Shown here: piece by piece, positions 1-7,769 of the stretch | Position numbering within the stretch: the stretch's first letter is position 1 | How the letters are laid out: each line of letters begins with the position of its first letter | From: CAZATK01 sp964488085 | GTDB taxonomy: Bacteria; Patescibacteriota; Minisyncoccia; UBA6257; UBA11618 | Length of the DNA: 64,000 bases | Assembly (NCBI GenBank): GCA_964488085.1 | Contig: CAZATK010000001.1 | Location: forward strand, 29,148 to 93,147 | Direction: 5' to 3' | Position numbers and translations under genes: made by a program | Notes under the pieces: generated by a model | Seen by the model: the letters and a program-made list of their open reading frames with translations, nothing else | What the model was told of the DNA's origin: nothing | Database searches by the model: none

Positions 1-289
1 GTAACATATTATAAACTGCCCATTCCAAAACCCTCTCTGGATGTTTAGCCATCATGTCCTTAAAAGGAATGGTACGCAAATGCCCCATATAACCAGTATG
101 ATAGTGATATACTTTTTGTTTTGTTTTTTTTCCAGTTAAAACTACTTTAGAAGCGTTCTTAACCGTAATTCTATCTTTACCCTCTAATCGAGGATTATAA
201 TCGGCTTTGTGCTTACCTTGTAAAATCACGGCGATCTTTGAAGCTAATCTACCTAATCTCTGATTTGTTGCGTCTAAAATGTGTTCCAT
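1..289 (-). CDS. rplM: Ribosomal protein L13 (N-terminal part, cut by window edge)
   Basis: This is a protein of the large ribosomal subunit that binds 23S rRNA early in assembly. The reverse strand reads MEHILDATNQRLGRLASKIA from the ATG at 289 and continues through the family signature YHYHTGYMGHLR and a segment ending HPERVLEWAVYNML, where the window stops. About 96 residues of an expected 140-150 are present. It follows rplQ by 6 bp in the same direction and is the last visible gene of the alpha-operon cluster. In many bacteria L13 pairs with S9 (rpsI), which would lie outside the window. The identification is firm. Confidence 0.95.
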   Translation of the reverse strand, partial: MEHILDATNQRLGRLASKIAVILQGKHKADYNPRLEGKDRITVKNASKVVLTGKKTKQKVYHYHTGYMGHLRTIPFKDMMAKHPERVLEWAVYNML

Positions 290-295
290 TTATTT

Positions 296-631
296 CTATA
301 CAAATTCTATAATCGCGGTCTTTGCCCCATCCCTTTTTCTATTTTTGCCTTGTTTAATAATTCTTAAATAACCACCAGGCCTTTCTTTATATTTCGGGGC
401 AATAGTATAAAACAATTTCTGCGCAGTATCTTTATTAGCTAAACGAGATATTAATATCCTCAAATTATGTAGCTGTTGTTTTTTGGCAATCGTAACCAAA
501 CGCTCCACAAAAGGACGAATTCCTTTGGCCCGAATCTCTGTAGTAAAAATCTTTTCTCGAGTTATCAGATTATTTGCCAGATTTCTCAAAAAAGAACGAC
601 GGGGTCCTTTTTTTCTGTGAAATTTACGCAT
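296..631 (-). CDS. rplQ: Ribosomal protein L17
   Basis: This large-subunit protein of 111 aa has close to the normal bacterial length. It begins MRKFHRKKGPRRSFLRNLANNL, the typical basic N-terminus of the family, and shows the conserved TTEIRAKGIRPFVERLVTIAK block. Its ATG overlaps the TAA of rpoA by one base (TAATG), so the two are probably translationally coupled. The position directly after rpoA is the classic end of the bacterial alpha operon. No ribosome binding site is evident, in line with coupling. Confidence 0.97.
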   Translation of the reverse strand: MRKFHRKKGPRRSFLRNLANNLITREKIFTTEIRAKGIRPFVERLVTIAKKQQLHNLRILISRLANKDTAQKLFYTIAPKYKERPGGYLRIIKQGKNRKRDGAKTAIIEFV

Positions 632-1395
632 TATTTTTTCTTACTTTTACTCTTTTTTTCGCTTCCTTTTTCCTTGCCTTCTTTATTGAAATCAATTTCC
701 TTTACCTCTATTTGAGATATTTTAGTGAAATGATCTTGTAAAATATTACTGGCCTTTCTCAAAGCCGCTGACGGAGAAATATTACCGTTGGTCTGAATAA
801 TTAATCTTAATTTATTATAATCAGTACGATCACCAACGCGCATATTTTCTATTTCAAAATTTACTTTAACAACAGGAGAAAAAATAGCATCAAGAGCTAT
901 AACCCCTATCGGCAACTTTTCTGCCTTCACTGACTCTGTGGATACATACCCCAGGCCTTTTTCAACGGTTAACTCCATATCCAATTCTGAGTCCTTAGCA
1001 GTCAAAGTCGCAATATGCGCATCCGCATTTATAACTTCAACTTGAGAATTGGTCTCAATATCGCCCGCCGTTACCACTTTTTCTCCTTTTACTTTAAGTC
1101 TCAATATCTGTGGTTCATCGGTATATGCCCTAAAACAAATTCCCTTCAAATTTAATGATATTTCCACAACGTCTTCAGCAACACCCGGAACGGTAGTAAA
1201 TTCATGGTTTGTTCCTTTGATTTTTACTCTGGTAATAGCGGCTCCTGGCAAAGAAGACAATAAAACTCGACGCAAGGAATTTCCTAGAGTCAAGCCATAT
1301 CCAGTATACAAACCCTCAATTTCGAAGACACCGTCCTTGTTATCTTCGGATATGGTCTTAATAGCTACCGTTTCACTTAAATAAGAAAATTTCAT
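631..1395 (-). CDS. rpoA: RNA polymerase alpha subunit lacking the C-terminal domain
   Basis: The alpha subunit dimerises to scaffold assembly of beta and beta prime. The 254-aa product covers the N-terminal domain, including the family blocks GLYTGYGLTLGNSLRRVLLSS near residues 30-50 and GDRTDYNKLRLIIQTNG near 200. It then ends in a short lysine/serine-rich tail after EIDFNKEGKEK. Typical alpha is about 310-330 aa, with a separate helix-hairpin-helix C-terminal domain that binds UP elements and activators. That domain is absent, and rplQ starts at the stop codon, so no frameshift hides it. Promoter recognition here may not use UP-element contacts. Confidence 0.96.
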   Translation of the reverse strand: MKFSYLSETVAIKTISEDNKDGVFEIEGLYTGYGLTLGNSLRRVLLSSLPGAAITRVKIKGTNHEFTTVPGVAEDVVEISLNLKGICFRAYTDEPQILRLKVKGEKVVTAGDIETNSQVEVINADAHIATLTAKDSELDMELTVEKGLGYVSTESVKAEKLPIGVIALDAIFSPVVKVNFEIENMRVGDRTDYNKLRLIIQTNGNISPSAALRKASNILQDHFTKISQIEVKEIDFNKEGKEKGSEKKSKSKKK

Positions 1396-1413
1396 AGTTT
1401 ATAATTTCTACCA

Positions 1414-2028
1414 TTACTTAGAATAATAGTCAATAACTAAATTGACATCAAAAAATGCCTCTACGTCTTTTGGCAGAGAAATAACCTTTCCCTCCAACTT
1501 CTCTCCGTCCAAATATAACCAAACTGGCGGTTCTATTTTTTTTACATTTACAGCTAAGTCCTTCAACACAATATGATCTTTTGATTGGGGTCTAATGGAA
1601 ATAATGTCACCCACCCTAGCTCTATATGAAGGGATAGTAACTTTTTTGTTATTTACCAAAAAATGACCATGACCCACCATCTGTCTGCCAACCGATCGAG
1701 AAGGAACAAAACCCAACCGATAAACTAAATTATCCAATCTCATTTCTAAAAAATTCATAATCATCGGTCCGGTAATTCCCGGATTTTTAGCGGCTTCTGA
1801 AACAATTCTTTGCATTTGTGACTCTCTTAAACCATAAATAGCTTTTATTTTCTGTTTCTCTTGTAATTGCTGTTTGAATTCAGAAGGGGTGCCGGAACGT
1901 CTTTTGCCATGAGCACCCGGACGATATGGCTTTCTTATCATTGCACATTTAATAGAATTACAACGATCACCTTTAAGAAAAAGTTTTACTCCTAATGATC
2001 TTTCTTTTTTTTCTTTTGTATTAAACAT
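1414..2028 (-). CDS. rpsD: Ribosomal protein S4
   Basis: S4 is a primary 16S rRNA-binding protein of the small subunit and a nucleator of 30S assembly. The 204-aa product has the N-terminal Cys-containing segment GDRCNSIKCAMIRKPYRPGAHG and a central S4 RNA-binding domain with RLDNLVYRLGFVPSRSVGRQ near residues 97-116, followed by the GHFLVNNKKVTIPSYRARVGD block. The gene sits 18 bp before rpoA and 2 bp after rpsK on the same strand, as in the standard alpha operon. Length and motifs are normal. Confidence 0.97.
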   Translation of the reverse strand: MFNTKEKKERSLGVKLFLKGDRCNSIKCAMIRKPYRPGAHGKRRSGTPSEFKQQLQEKQKIKAIYGLRESQMQRIVSEAAKNPGITGPMIMNFLEMRLDNLVYRLGFVPSRSVGRQMVGHGHFLVNNKKVTIPSYRARVGDIISIRPQSKDHIVLKDLAVNVKKIEPPVWLYLDGEKLEGKVISLPKDVEAFFDVNLVIDYYSK

Positions 2029-2030
2029 AC

Positions 2031-2498
2031 TTAAACTCTTCGCACTTTTGGCGGTCGAGGACCATTATGTGGAATGGGTGTCATGTCAGTGATAGATAAT
2101 ACGTTAAATCCCTGATTAATTAAAGAGCGCACAGCTGAATCACGACCGCCACCAACACCGCTAATCAAAACAGCCACGTCAGTCGGACCAGATTTTTTTA
2201 ATTTTTCTGTCAATGTGGCTATTACTTTGGAAGCAGCGAAGGGAGTGGCCTTTTTAGGCCCAGAAAAACCCAGAGCGCCAGCCGAAGCCCAAGCCACAAC
2301 ATTTCCTTTGTCATCGGTAATTGTAACGATAGTATTATTATAAGTGGCCTTAATATACACTCTTCCTTTTTCTATTTTTTTGCTTTTTGAAGAAACGCCC
2401 TCTCCTCCGGCTTTAACAACCGCACTTTCAATTGCTTCGTTTTCCTTTATAGATTGTTGAGCGGTCTTCTCAACTTTAATAACTTTTTTCTTCCCCAT
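2031..2498 (-). CDS. rpsK: Ribosomal protein S11
   Basis: S11 is a small-subunit platform protein near the Shine-Dalgarno/anti-Shine-Dalgarno helix. The product is 155 aa, longer than the usual 125-130. The extra length is a charged, low-complexity N-terminal extension of about 40 residues before the conserved KGRVYIKATYNNTIVTITD start of the domain. The C-terminus ITDMTPIPHNGPRPPKVRRV is canonical. It is packed between rpsM (7-bp gap) and rpsD (2-bp gap). The extension may be lineage specific. An internal start is not evident from a ribosome binding site. Confidence 0.96.
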   Translation of the reverse strand: MGKKKVIKVEKTAQQSIKENEAIESAVVKAGGEGVSSKSKKIEKGRVYIKATYNNTIVTITDDKGNVVAWASAGALGFSGPKKATPFAASKVIATLTEKLKKSGPTDVAVLISGVGGGRDSAVRSLINQGFNVLSITDMTPIPHNGPRPPKVRRV

Positions 2499-2505
2499 AC
2501 AAACT

Positions 2506-2889
2506 TTATCTTAATTCAACTTTTCTTTTACCACTGCCGGCAGTTTTACGAACGTTGCCTCTAATAGTTCTAGAATTAGTTTTGGTTCTCTGACCGCGTG
2601 CTGGTAAATGTCTCATATGCCGAGTCCCTTTATAGGACTGCATTTCTTTCATTAAACCAATATTCTGTTTTATAATCTGCCTTAATTCTCCTTCAACTTT
2701 ATAATTTTTTTCTATAAAACTTTTAATCATATTCACTTCTTGCGCATTTAAGTCCTTAACACGCTTATCCGGACTTATTTTAGTGGCTTCAAGAATTTTC
2801 TTAGAAAGACCACTGCCAATACCATAAAAATACGTCAAAGCAATTTCCGTTCTTTTATTGTCCGGTACATTAATTCCTAATAGTCTCAT
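2506..2889 (-). CDS. rpsM: Ribosomal protein S13
   Basis: S13 sits in the head of the 30S subunit and contacts P-site tRNA and the 50S subunit. The 127-aa product starts MRLLGINVPDNKRTEIALTY, has the helix-hairpin-helix stretch YGIGSGLSKKILEA, and ends with the basic RHLPARGQRTKTNSRTIRGN tail that reaches the P site. It lies 3 bp downstream of rpmJ. Length and order match the standard infA-rpmJ-rpsM-rpsK arrangement. Confidence 0.97.
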   Translation of the reverse strand: MRLLGINVPDNKRTEIALTYFYGIGSGLSKKILEATKISPDKRVKDLNAQEVNMIKSFIEKNYKVEGELRQIIKQNIGLMKEMQSYKGTRHMRHLPARGQRTKTNSRTIRGNVRKTAGSGKRKVELR

Positions 2890-2892
2890 AAA

Positions 2893-3006
2893 TTAACCTT
2901 GTCTTTGTTTGTGTTTGGGAATTTTGCAAATAACATAAACCCGTCCCTGACGACGGACTGTTTTGCAACTATTACAAATCTTTTTAACAGATGACCTAAC
3001 TTTCAT
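2893..3006 (-). CDS. rpmJ: Ribosomal protein L36
   Basis: This 37-aa zinc-ribbon protein of the large subunit was read directly on the reverse strand. It starts MKVRSSVKKICNSCKTVRRQ and ends KIPKHKQRQG. The zinc ligands C11, C14, C27 and H32 are all present, so this is the zinc-binding (C+) form. It lies between infA (8-bp gap) and rpsM (3-bp gap), the standard location. The small size explains why it is easily missed. Confidence 0.95.
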   Translation of the reverse strand: MKVRSSVKKICNSCKTVRRQGRVYVICKIPKHKQRQG

Positions 3007-3014
3007 AAATAAAA

Positions 3015-3233
3015 TTAATTTCTCCGAATAATTCTTCCTCGTTTTGCGTCATAAGGGCTCATTTCAACAATTACTCTATCGCCGGGTAAAATCTTAATAT
3101 GGTTTAATCTCATCTTTCCAGACAAGTACCCCAGTATCTCTACACCGTCTTGGAATTTGATTCTAAAAGTAGTTGCCGGCAATGCCTCCATCACTATCCC
3201 CTCAACTTTCTTGCTCGAGTTATTAACACTCAT
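3015..3233 (-). CDS. infA: Translation initiation factor IF-1
   Basis: IF-1 is an OB-fold factor that occupies the 30S A site during initiation. From the ATG at 3233 the product is 72 aa, exactly the common length, starting MSVNNSSKKVEGIVMEALP and containing FQDGVEILGYLSGKMRLNHI and a conserved DAKRGRIIRR ending. An upstream ATG at 3245 would add four residues and is less likely. It is the first gene of the translation block and follows the membrane protein at 3292 by about 58 bp. The secY-adk-map genes that often precede infA are not next to it. Confidence 0.95.
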   Translation of the reverse strand: MSVNNSSKKVEGIVMEALPATTFRIKFQDGVEILGYLSGKMRLNHIKILPGDRVIVEMSPYDAKRGRIIRRN

Positions 3234-3291
3234 CGAATATTGCAAGATAATAGCATATAAGCAATATTTTCGTCAAGTAAAAACAAAATCA

Positions 3292-4788
3292 TTATTTCAC
3301 CTCAATCTTAACTTTAGAGGAACTAGTATCTTCCGGAATAGATTTTACATAAAACGGCCAAAGAGTTACCGAAGCGCTTGCAAGTCCCGGCAGGGCAAAA
3401 ATTGTGGTCTTTAAATCAACTTTGGATTTGCCTGCTATTTTTTTACGCAAATCATTTACGTCAATTGGCCTTTCCACCACCGCCGTAAAATCAATCGGCA
3501 AGCTAATTGAGTCATTTTTAAAATCAGCATTAGCGATACCATATTTTAAATTATTATTATTAAATATAAAATCCTGACCCTTGTCAGATTTCATTTTATC
3601 AGTCATAAAAACTAATATATCTTTTTCTTTAAAACCAATAACCTTCATTTCGCCTTCAGCCATAATAGAAAATTCATTATTTTGATTTACATTCGGATCA
3701 GCTTCGGTTTTTAAAAGAGTAAACTTTTTTGAACCCTCAACCATCTTAAAGTTGGGGGGTAATTGAGAAGCTAATTGACTGTTAATTGACTCTTCTAAAA
3801 CTTCGGCAATTTTATTTTTAGCGCTTTTAATATCAGCTTCATTGGGATAGGCCATTGCTCCGGAAAATCCTCCCTTTAACGGTTCTTTAATCTCTCCGTA
3901 AAAAGCCGCGTATTTGGGTGTCCCTTTAAATCCAGGAATTTTTAAATCAGACGCAGAAGCAATATTATATTCAACACCGGACTTATCAGCAACAACATCG
4001 GCCTCAATAGAAGACGGGGTAATTTTACCGTCAACAATTTTGCCTCCCGGCACTACTATGTCTTTTACTAAACGCAAAATTTTATCATCATTGGTAATAA
4101 ATCTTGTAGTGGCCACTAGTTTTTGCGGTTCAGAACTATAACCGTTATAAACAATTAGCTTCCCGCTGGCTTTTTTATTAACAACTTTTTTTCCGGTAGC
4201 CGGAAAAACCATTTGGGCATTTTTCTTTTGAGAAAAAATCTCCGAGGGAATATCGCCATCTTTTTTTACAGAAACCAAATCATTAAAAGACCAATCGGAT
4301 TTTTGGGTGATAATTTGAATTGTAGCTCTCGGTAAAATATTAGTAGCTACCCAAAAAGACGGAACTCCAAACAAAACTAAAAAGACCGCGCTAATAAAAT
4401 ATTTTTTCTTGAAAAAAAACTTTCTTTTCTTTTTTTCACTAACCAAAACCGCATTATTCTCACCGTTATTGCCGATATCTGCTTCTGGAAATATTTCTTC
4501 TTCAACATCTTGCCATTTTTTAGGCCTGTTTTGAGCAAAAAATGGGTTCGACGCTTCTAAATTAACAGCTTTGGCTAATTTGACCACCCTCTCATCAACG
4601 GATTCAACGGTTACTTTTTTATCAGTGGCTTCGCTTAATTTTTTCAAAACCTTAAAATTGCTTTCCACTTCAGCTAGTTTTGAAAAGTTAGGAACAATTA
4701 AAGTTACAATGTCCGACTCGCTGTTAACAATTTGATCGACAATATCTTTTAAGGAGTCACTTTTATTAAGGTGGATTTTTTTTGACAT
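3292..4788 (-). CDS. Single-pass membrane protein with a possible baseplate-J-like (gp47-type) domain
   Basis: The function is unknown. The 498-aa product has a charged cytoplasmic N-terminal region of about 125 residues and a lysine-rich stop-transfer segment (KKKRKFFFKKK). One membrane helix follows (about residues 130-150), then a long extracytoplasmic part. Around residues 205-300 the pattern of sticky-loop text (VATTRFITNDDKILRLVKDIVVPGG, then SSIEADVVADKSGVEYN) resembles the baseplate J/gp47 family, often annotated in Patescibacteria. This resemblance is by eye only. It lies 3 bp downstream of the transketolase C subunit on the same strand, so it is probably cotranscribed with central metabolism and the ribosomal operon. 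Confidence 0.6.
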   Translation of the reverse strand: MSKKIHLNKSDSLKDIVDQIVNSESDIVTLIVPNFSKLAEVESNFKVLKKLSEATDKKVTVESVDERVVKLAKAVNLEASNPFFAQNRPKKWQDVEEEIFPEADIGNNGENNAVLVSEKKKRKFFFKKKYFISAVFLVLFGVPSFWVATNILPRATIQIITQKSDWSFNDLVSVKKDGDIPSEIFSQKKNAQMVFPATGKKVVNKKASGKLIVYNGYSSEPQKLVATTRFITNDDKILRLVKDIVVPGGKIVDGKITPSSIEADVVADKSGVEYNIASASDLKIPGFKGTPKYAAFYGEIKEPLKGGFSGAMAYPNEADIKSAKNKIAEVLEESINSQLASQLPPNFKMVEGSKKFTLLKTEADPNVNQNNEFSIMAEGEMKVIGFKEKDILVFMTDKMKSDKGQDFIFNNNNLKYGIANADFKNDSISLPIDFTAVVERPIDVNDLRKKIAGKSKVDLKTTIFALPGLASASVTLWPFYVKSIPEDTSSSKVKIEVK

Positions 4789-4791
4789 AGC

Positions 4792-5796
4792 TTACGCAGT
4801 TATTCTAACACGAGAAATAATTTTTTTCACGGCATCTACTATAGATTTATTTCCCATTCCATATTTTTCTATTAGTTCTTCCGGTTTTCCCGATTCTCCA
4901 AAAGTGTCATGCATACCAACAAACTCCATCAGCACCGGATGATGTTTTACTAAAAATTCGGCCACAGCTCCGCCCAATCCCCCAGTCACTTGATGTTCTT
5001 CAACTGCCACGACAGCGCCACATTTTTTACTTAAATTTAAAATTAGTTTTTCATCAAGGGGTTTGATTGTATGGCAGTTTAAAACAATTGTTCCAATTTT
5101 ATTTTTTTCTAAATCTAGAGCGGCCATCAGGCAATTATGCAATAATGGACCGCATCCAATTATTAGAACTCTGGGCTTATCCGATTCCCATAATATTTCA
5201 GCTTTCCCCGGAATAAAGGGGGTTTCTTCCGTCGTAAAAACGGGACTTTTTTCTCGAGCCAAACGAATATAACAAGGTCCCCAAATTTTGGCGGACGCAA
5301 TCGTGGCTTTTTTAGCTTCAATGGCATCACAAGGCACAAAAATCTTCATATTCGGCATAACTCTCATAATTGCTATATCTTCAGTCATCTGGTGAGTAGC
5401 GCCATCAGGACCAACAGAAACTCCGGCATGTGAACCAATAATTTTTACATTGGAATCATTATAAGCAATAGTAGTACGAATCTGTTCCCAATTTCTTCCG
5501 GGAGAAAAAGCCGCGTAAGAAGAAATGAAAGGAATTTTCCCACTGACTCCTAATCCCGCAGCTATTGCCGCCATATTTTGTTCGGCCACTCCAACATCAA
5601 AAAATCTTTCAGGAAATTTTTCTTGAAATTTATAAGAACGAGTTGATTCGCTTAAGTCAGCGCATAAAACTACGACATTGGAATCCTTTTCTCCGGCAAT
5701 AACCAAGCCATCACCATAACCATCGCGAGTCGGCTTTTGTTCCACTTGCCCATTAAATAATTTTGACTCTAATTTTGCTGATAAATTTAATGACAT
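4792..5796 (-). CDS. Transketolase, C-terminal (pyrimidine-binding) subunit
   Basis: This is the second half of a split transketolase, which moves two-carbon ketol units in the non-oxidative pentose phosphate pathway. The 334-aa product contains the pyrimidine-binding domain with the catalytic glutamate in DVGVAEQNMAAIAAGLG, near residues 87-105. The GPDGATHQMTEDIAIMR block and a C-terminal transketolase domain (VVAVEEHQVTGGLGGAVAEF) follow. It starts immediately after the stop of the N-terminal subunit gene. DXS-like activity is less likely because the partner is a transketolase N half and the neighbours are Rpe and RpiB. Confidence 0.92.
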   Translation of the reverse strand: MSLNLSAKLESKLFNGQVEQKPTRDGYGDGLVIAGEKDSNVVVLCADLSESTRSYKFQEKFPERFFDVGVAEQNMAAIAAGLGVSGKIPFISSYAAFSPGRNWEQIRTTIAYNDSNVKIIGSHAGVSVGPDGATHQMTEDIAIMRVMPNMKIFVPCDAIEAKKATIASAKIWGPCYIRLAREKSPVFTTEETPFIPGKAEILWESDKPRVLIIGCGPLLHNCLMAALDLEKNKIGTIVLNCHTIKPLDEKLILNLSKKCGAVVAVEEHQVTGGLGGAVAEFLVKHHPVLMEFVGMHDTFGESGKPEELIEKYGMGNKSIVDAVKKIISRVRITA

Positions 5797-6660
5797 TTAT
5801 TGGTGTTCACTTTTTATTTTGCCCTTTAAGGTTCTTAGTTCGTCTAAAGATTTTCGGGCTTCTTCTTTATTAAAAGATTTGCTATGCCATAAATAATCAA
5901 ATTCCATAAAATCCACTCCCTTACCCGGTATTGTATGGGCAATAATGACAGTTGGTTTTTCATAAATTGCTTTAGCCTCAAAAACAGCGTCCACAAATTG
6001 TTCTATATTATGACCATCAACTTCAATTACATGCCAATTAAATGATTCGTATTTGTCTCTCAAGGACTCCAACGGCATAATATTTTCCGTCATGCCGTCA
6101 ATTTGAATATTATTTCTATCAATAATTGCGGTTAGATTATTTAACTTATATTTAGCGGCAAACATAACTGCCTCCCAGGTATTGCCAGCGTCCTGCTCGC
6201 CATCAGACATAATGCAATAAACTTGGTATTTTTTATTATCCAGTTTTCCCGCCAAAGCCACACCGCAAGATTGAGACAAGCCAGACCCCAATGGGCCAGA
6301 TGTCGTTTCACTGCCAGGCAAAACTGCACGATGAGGATGACCCTGTAAACGTGTTCCCAGTTTTCTTAAGGTTTTTAGTTCTTCTTTTGGAAAATAACCG
6401 GCATGAGCCATAACCGCATAACGAATAGGACAAATATGACCATTGGATAAAATAAGACGATCACGATCGTGCCAATCAGGTTTTTTGGGATTATGATTTA
6501 AAATATGAAAATAGAACGCGGTAAAGATATCAGCCATCCCAAGAGGCCCCGCCACATGACCGGAACCGGCATTAATGACCATTTCAATGGTGTCATATCT
6601 GATTTCTGCCGCCTTTTCTTCTAATTGTTTTAATTTTTTTTCGTGAAGTCTTTCCATCAC
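5797..6660 (-). CDS. Transketolase, N-terminal (TPP diphosphate-binding) subunit
   Basis: This is the thiamine-diphosphate-binding half of transketolase. The 287-aa product shows the GSGHVAGPLGMADIFTAFYF opening block, the LSNGHICPIRYAVMAHAG segment, the SGPLGSGLSQSCGVALAGK loop and the TPP/metal motif SDGEQDAGNTWEAVMFAAKY, ending at IDRNN about residue 180. The start could be either of two adjacent ATG codons. It lies 8 bp after rpe and abuts the C-terminal subunit, so the two halves should be made together and form one enzyme. Confidence 0.93.
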   Translation of the reverse strand: MMERLHEKKLKQLEEKAAEIRYDTIEMVINAGSGHVAGPLGMADIFTAFYFHILNHNPKKPDWHDRDRLILSNGHICPIRYAVMAHAGYFPKEELKTLRKLGTRLQGHPHRAVLPGSETTSGPLGSGLSQSCGVALAGKLDNKKYQVYCIMSDGEQDAGNTWEAVMFAAKYKLNNLTAIIDRNNIQIDGMTENIMPLESLRDKYESFNWHVIEVDGHNIEQFVDAVFEAKAIYEKPTVIIAHTIPGKGVDFMEFDYLWHSKSFNKEEARKSLDELRTLKGKIKSEHQ

Positions 6661-6668
6661 CTATATTT

Positions 6669-7319
6669 TTATACATGAGCCAATCTCGTAAGGGCTTCTT
6701 TGGGGTCGTTACTATTATATATATAGGAAGCCGAAACAATGATATCTGCCCCAGCTTCTTTGGCTAGCTTGGCGGTTTCTAGATTAATACCGCCATCTAC
6801 TTCTATTCTAACACTTGGCTGTCTTTCTCGTAAGTAAGCGATTTTCTTTAATGTTGAACCCTCAAATACTTGTCCTGCCTTACCAGGCATTACAGATAAA
6901 ATTTGGAAAAAAAATACTTTGTTAAGATAGGGGTCTAATTTTTCTACAGGGGCCACAGGATTAATAGACAACATTAAATCTGCGCCATATTTACTGCAAA
7001 GATTTAATAAACTATCAACATCTAAACTGCTTATAGTTTCCAAATGCACTATTAATCTTTTTACTCCGGCCCTAAGCCAATGTTCAGCAAAATTAAGAGG
7101 ATTAATAATCATAAGATGAACTTCTGTTTTAATAATATTAGAAAGTTGTAAACTTTGAAATTCTTCTGGATTGCCCCAAGTCTCTATAGAAGAAAAAAGA
7201 CCGTCACCCACATCAAGATGAATCCATTCACCGGATGATGGAAGAAATTCTTTTGCCTTTTCTATTAAACTTTTAGCAGTATTAAAATCTGGGGCGTTAA
7301 TGGCGGGAATAACTTGCAT
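6669..7319 (-). CDS. rpe: Ribulose-phosphate 3-epimerase family protein
   Basis: This TIM-barrel enzyme interconverts ribulose 5-phosphate and xylulose 5-phosphate. The 216-aa product has the family landmarks HLDVGDGLF (metal His/Asp; the usual text is HVDVMDG), TEVHLMIINP, an MPGKAGQVF phosphate loop near residue 143 and the EVDGGIN block near residue 174. Several consensus positions differ, so it is a divergent member, but the metal ligands expected in these motifs are present. Its neighbours RpiB (3-bp gap) and transketolase (8-bp gap) support a pentose phosphate role. Confidence 0.88.
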   Translation of the reverse strand: MQVIPAINAPDFNTAKSLIEKAKEFLPSSGEWIHLDVGDGLFSSIETWGNPEEFQSLQLSNIIKTEVHLMIINPLNFAEHWLRAGVKRLIVHLETISSLDVDSLLNLCSKYGADLMLSINPVAPVEKLDPYLNKVFFFQILSVMPGKAGQVFEGSTLKKIAYLRERQPSVRIEVDGGINLETAKLAKEAGADIIVSASYIYNSNDPKEALTRLAHV

Positions 7320-7322
7320 CTC

Positions 7323-7769
7323 TTATTTATCAATCTCTTTTATCTTATCTACTCTTCGACGATGTCTTTCTTCTAAAGAAAACGGCGTAGTTAAAAAGAC
7401 ATCGGCAATATCTTGCGCAACATTTAAATTTACAAAATCTGCAGATATTCCGATAACATTTATATCTTCGTCATTGCGCCCCATTTGCGCATGTTTGGCG
7501 GTAATCACGGTGCCGGCACGCACTCCTCTAAATTTATTTACCGCGACAACCATGCCAATTCCCGAACCGCAAATAAGAATTCCTCTGTCGGTGTCAGGAT
7601 TAACACTAACTTTCTCTCCCACTAACTTGGCAAAATCCGGATAATCATCACCGGCATCATATTGACTATTACCTAAATCAACAACTTGATAATTTTTATC
7701 AAGCAGATATTGTTTAATTTTTTCTTTTAATTCATAACCGCGATGATCGGCTCCTAAATAAATTATCAT
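7323..7769 (-). CDS. rpiB: Ribose-5-phosphate isomerase B
   Basis: This enzyme converts ribulose 5-phosphate and ribose 5-phosphate. The 148-aa product begins MIIYLGADHRGYELKEKIK, with the family's substrate-binding Asp-His, and carries the catalytic loop GILICGSGIGMVVAVNKFRG with its cysteine near residue 67. The AKHAQMGRNDEDINVI segment that completes the active site of the dimer partner follows. Length is standard. Its start overlaps the 3-prime end of the GAPDH gene by 4 bp (ATGA type). Confidence 0.94.
   Translation of the reverse strand: MIIYLGADHRGYELKEKIKQYLLDKNYQVVDLGNSQYDAGDDYPDFAKLVGEKVSVNPDTDRGILICGSGIGMVVAVNKFRGVRAGTVITAKHAQMGRNDEDINVIGISADFVNLNVAQDIADVFLTTPFSLEERHRRRVDKIKEIDK

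Noticed and set aside
631..715. Frameshift hiding an alpha C-terminal domain
   Set aside because: The downstream sequence is the start of a normal rplQ with a one-base overlap, leaving no room for the domain.
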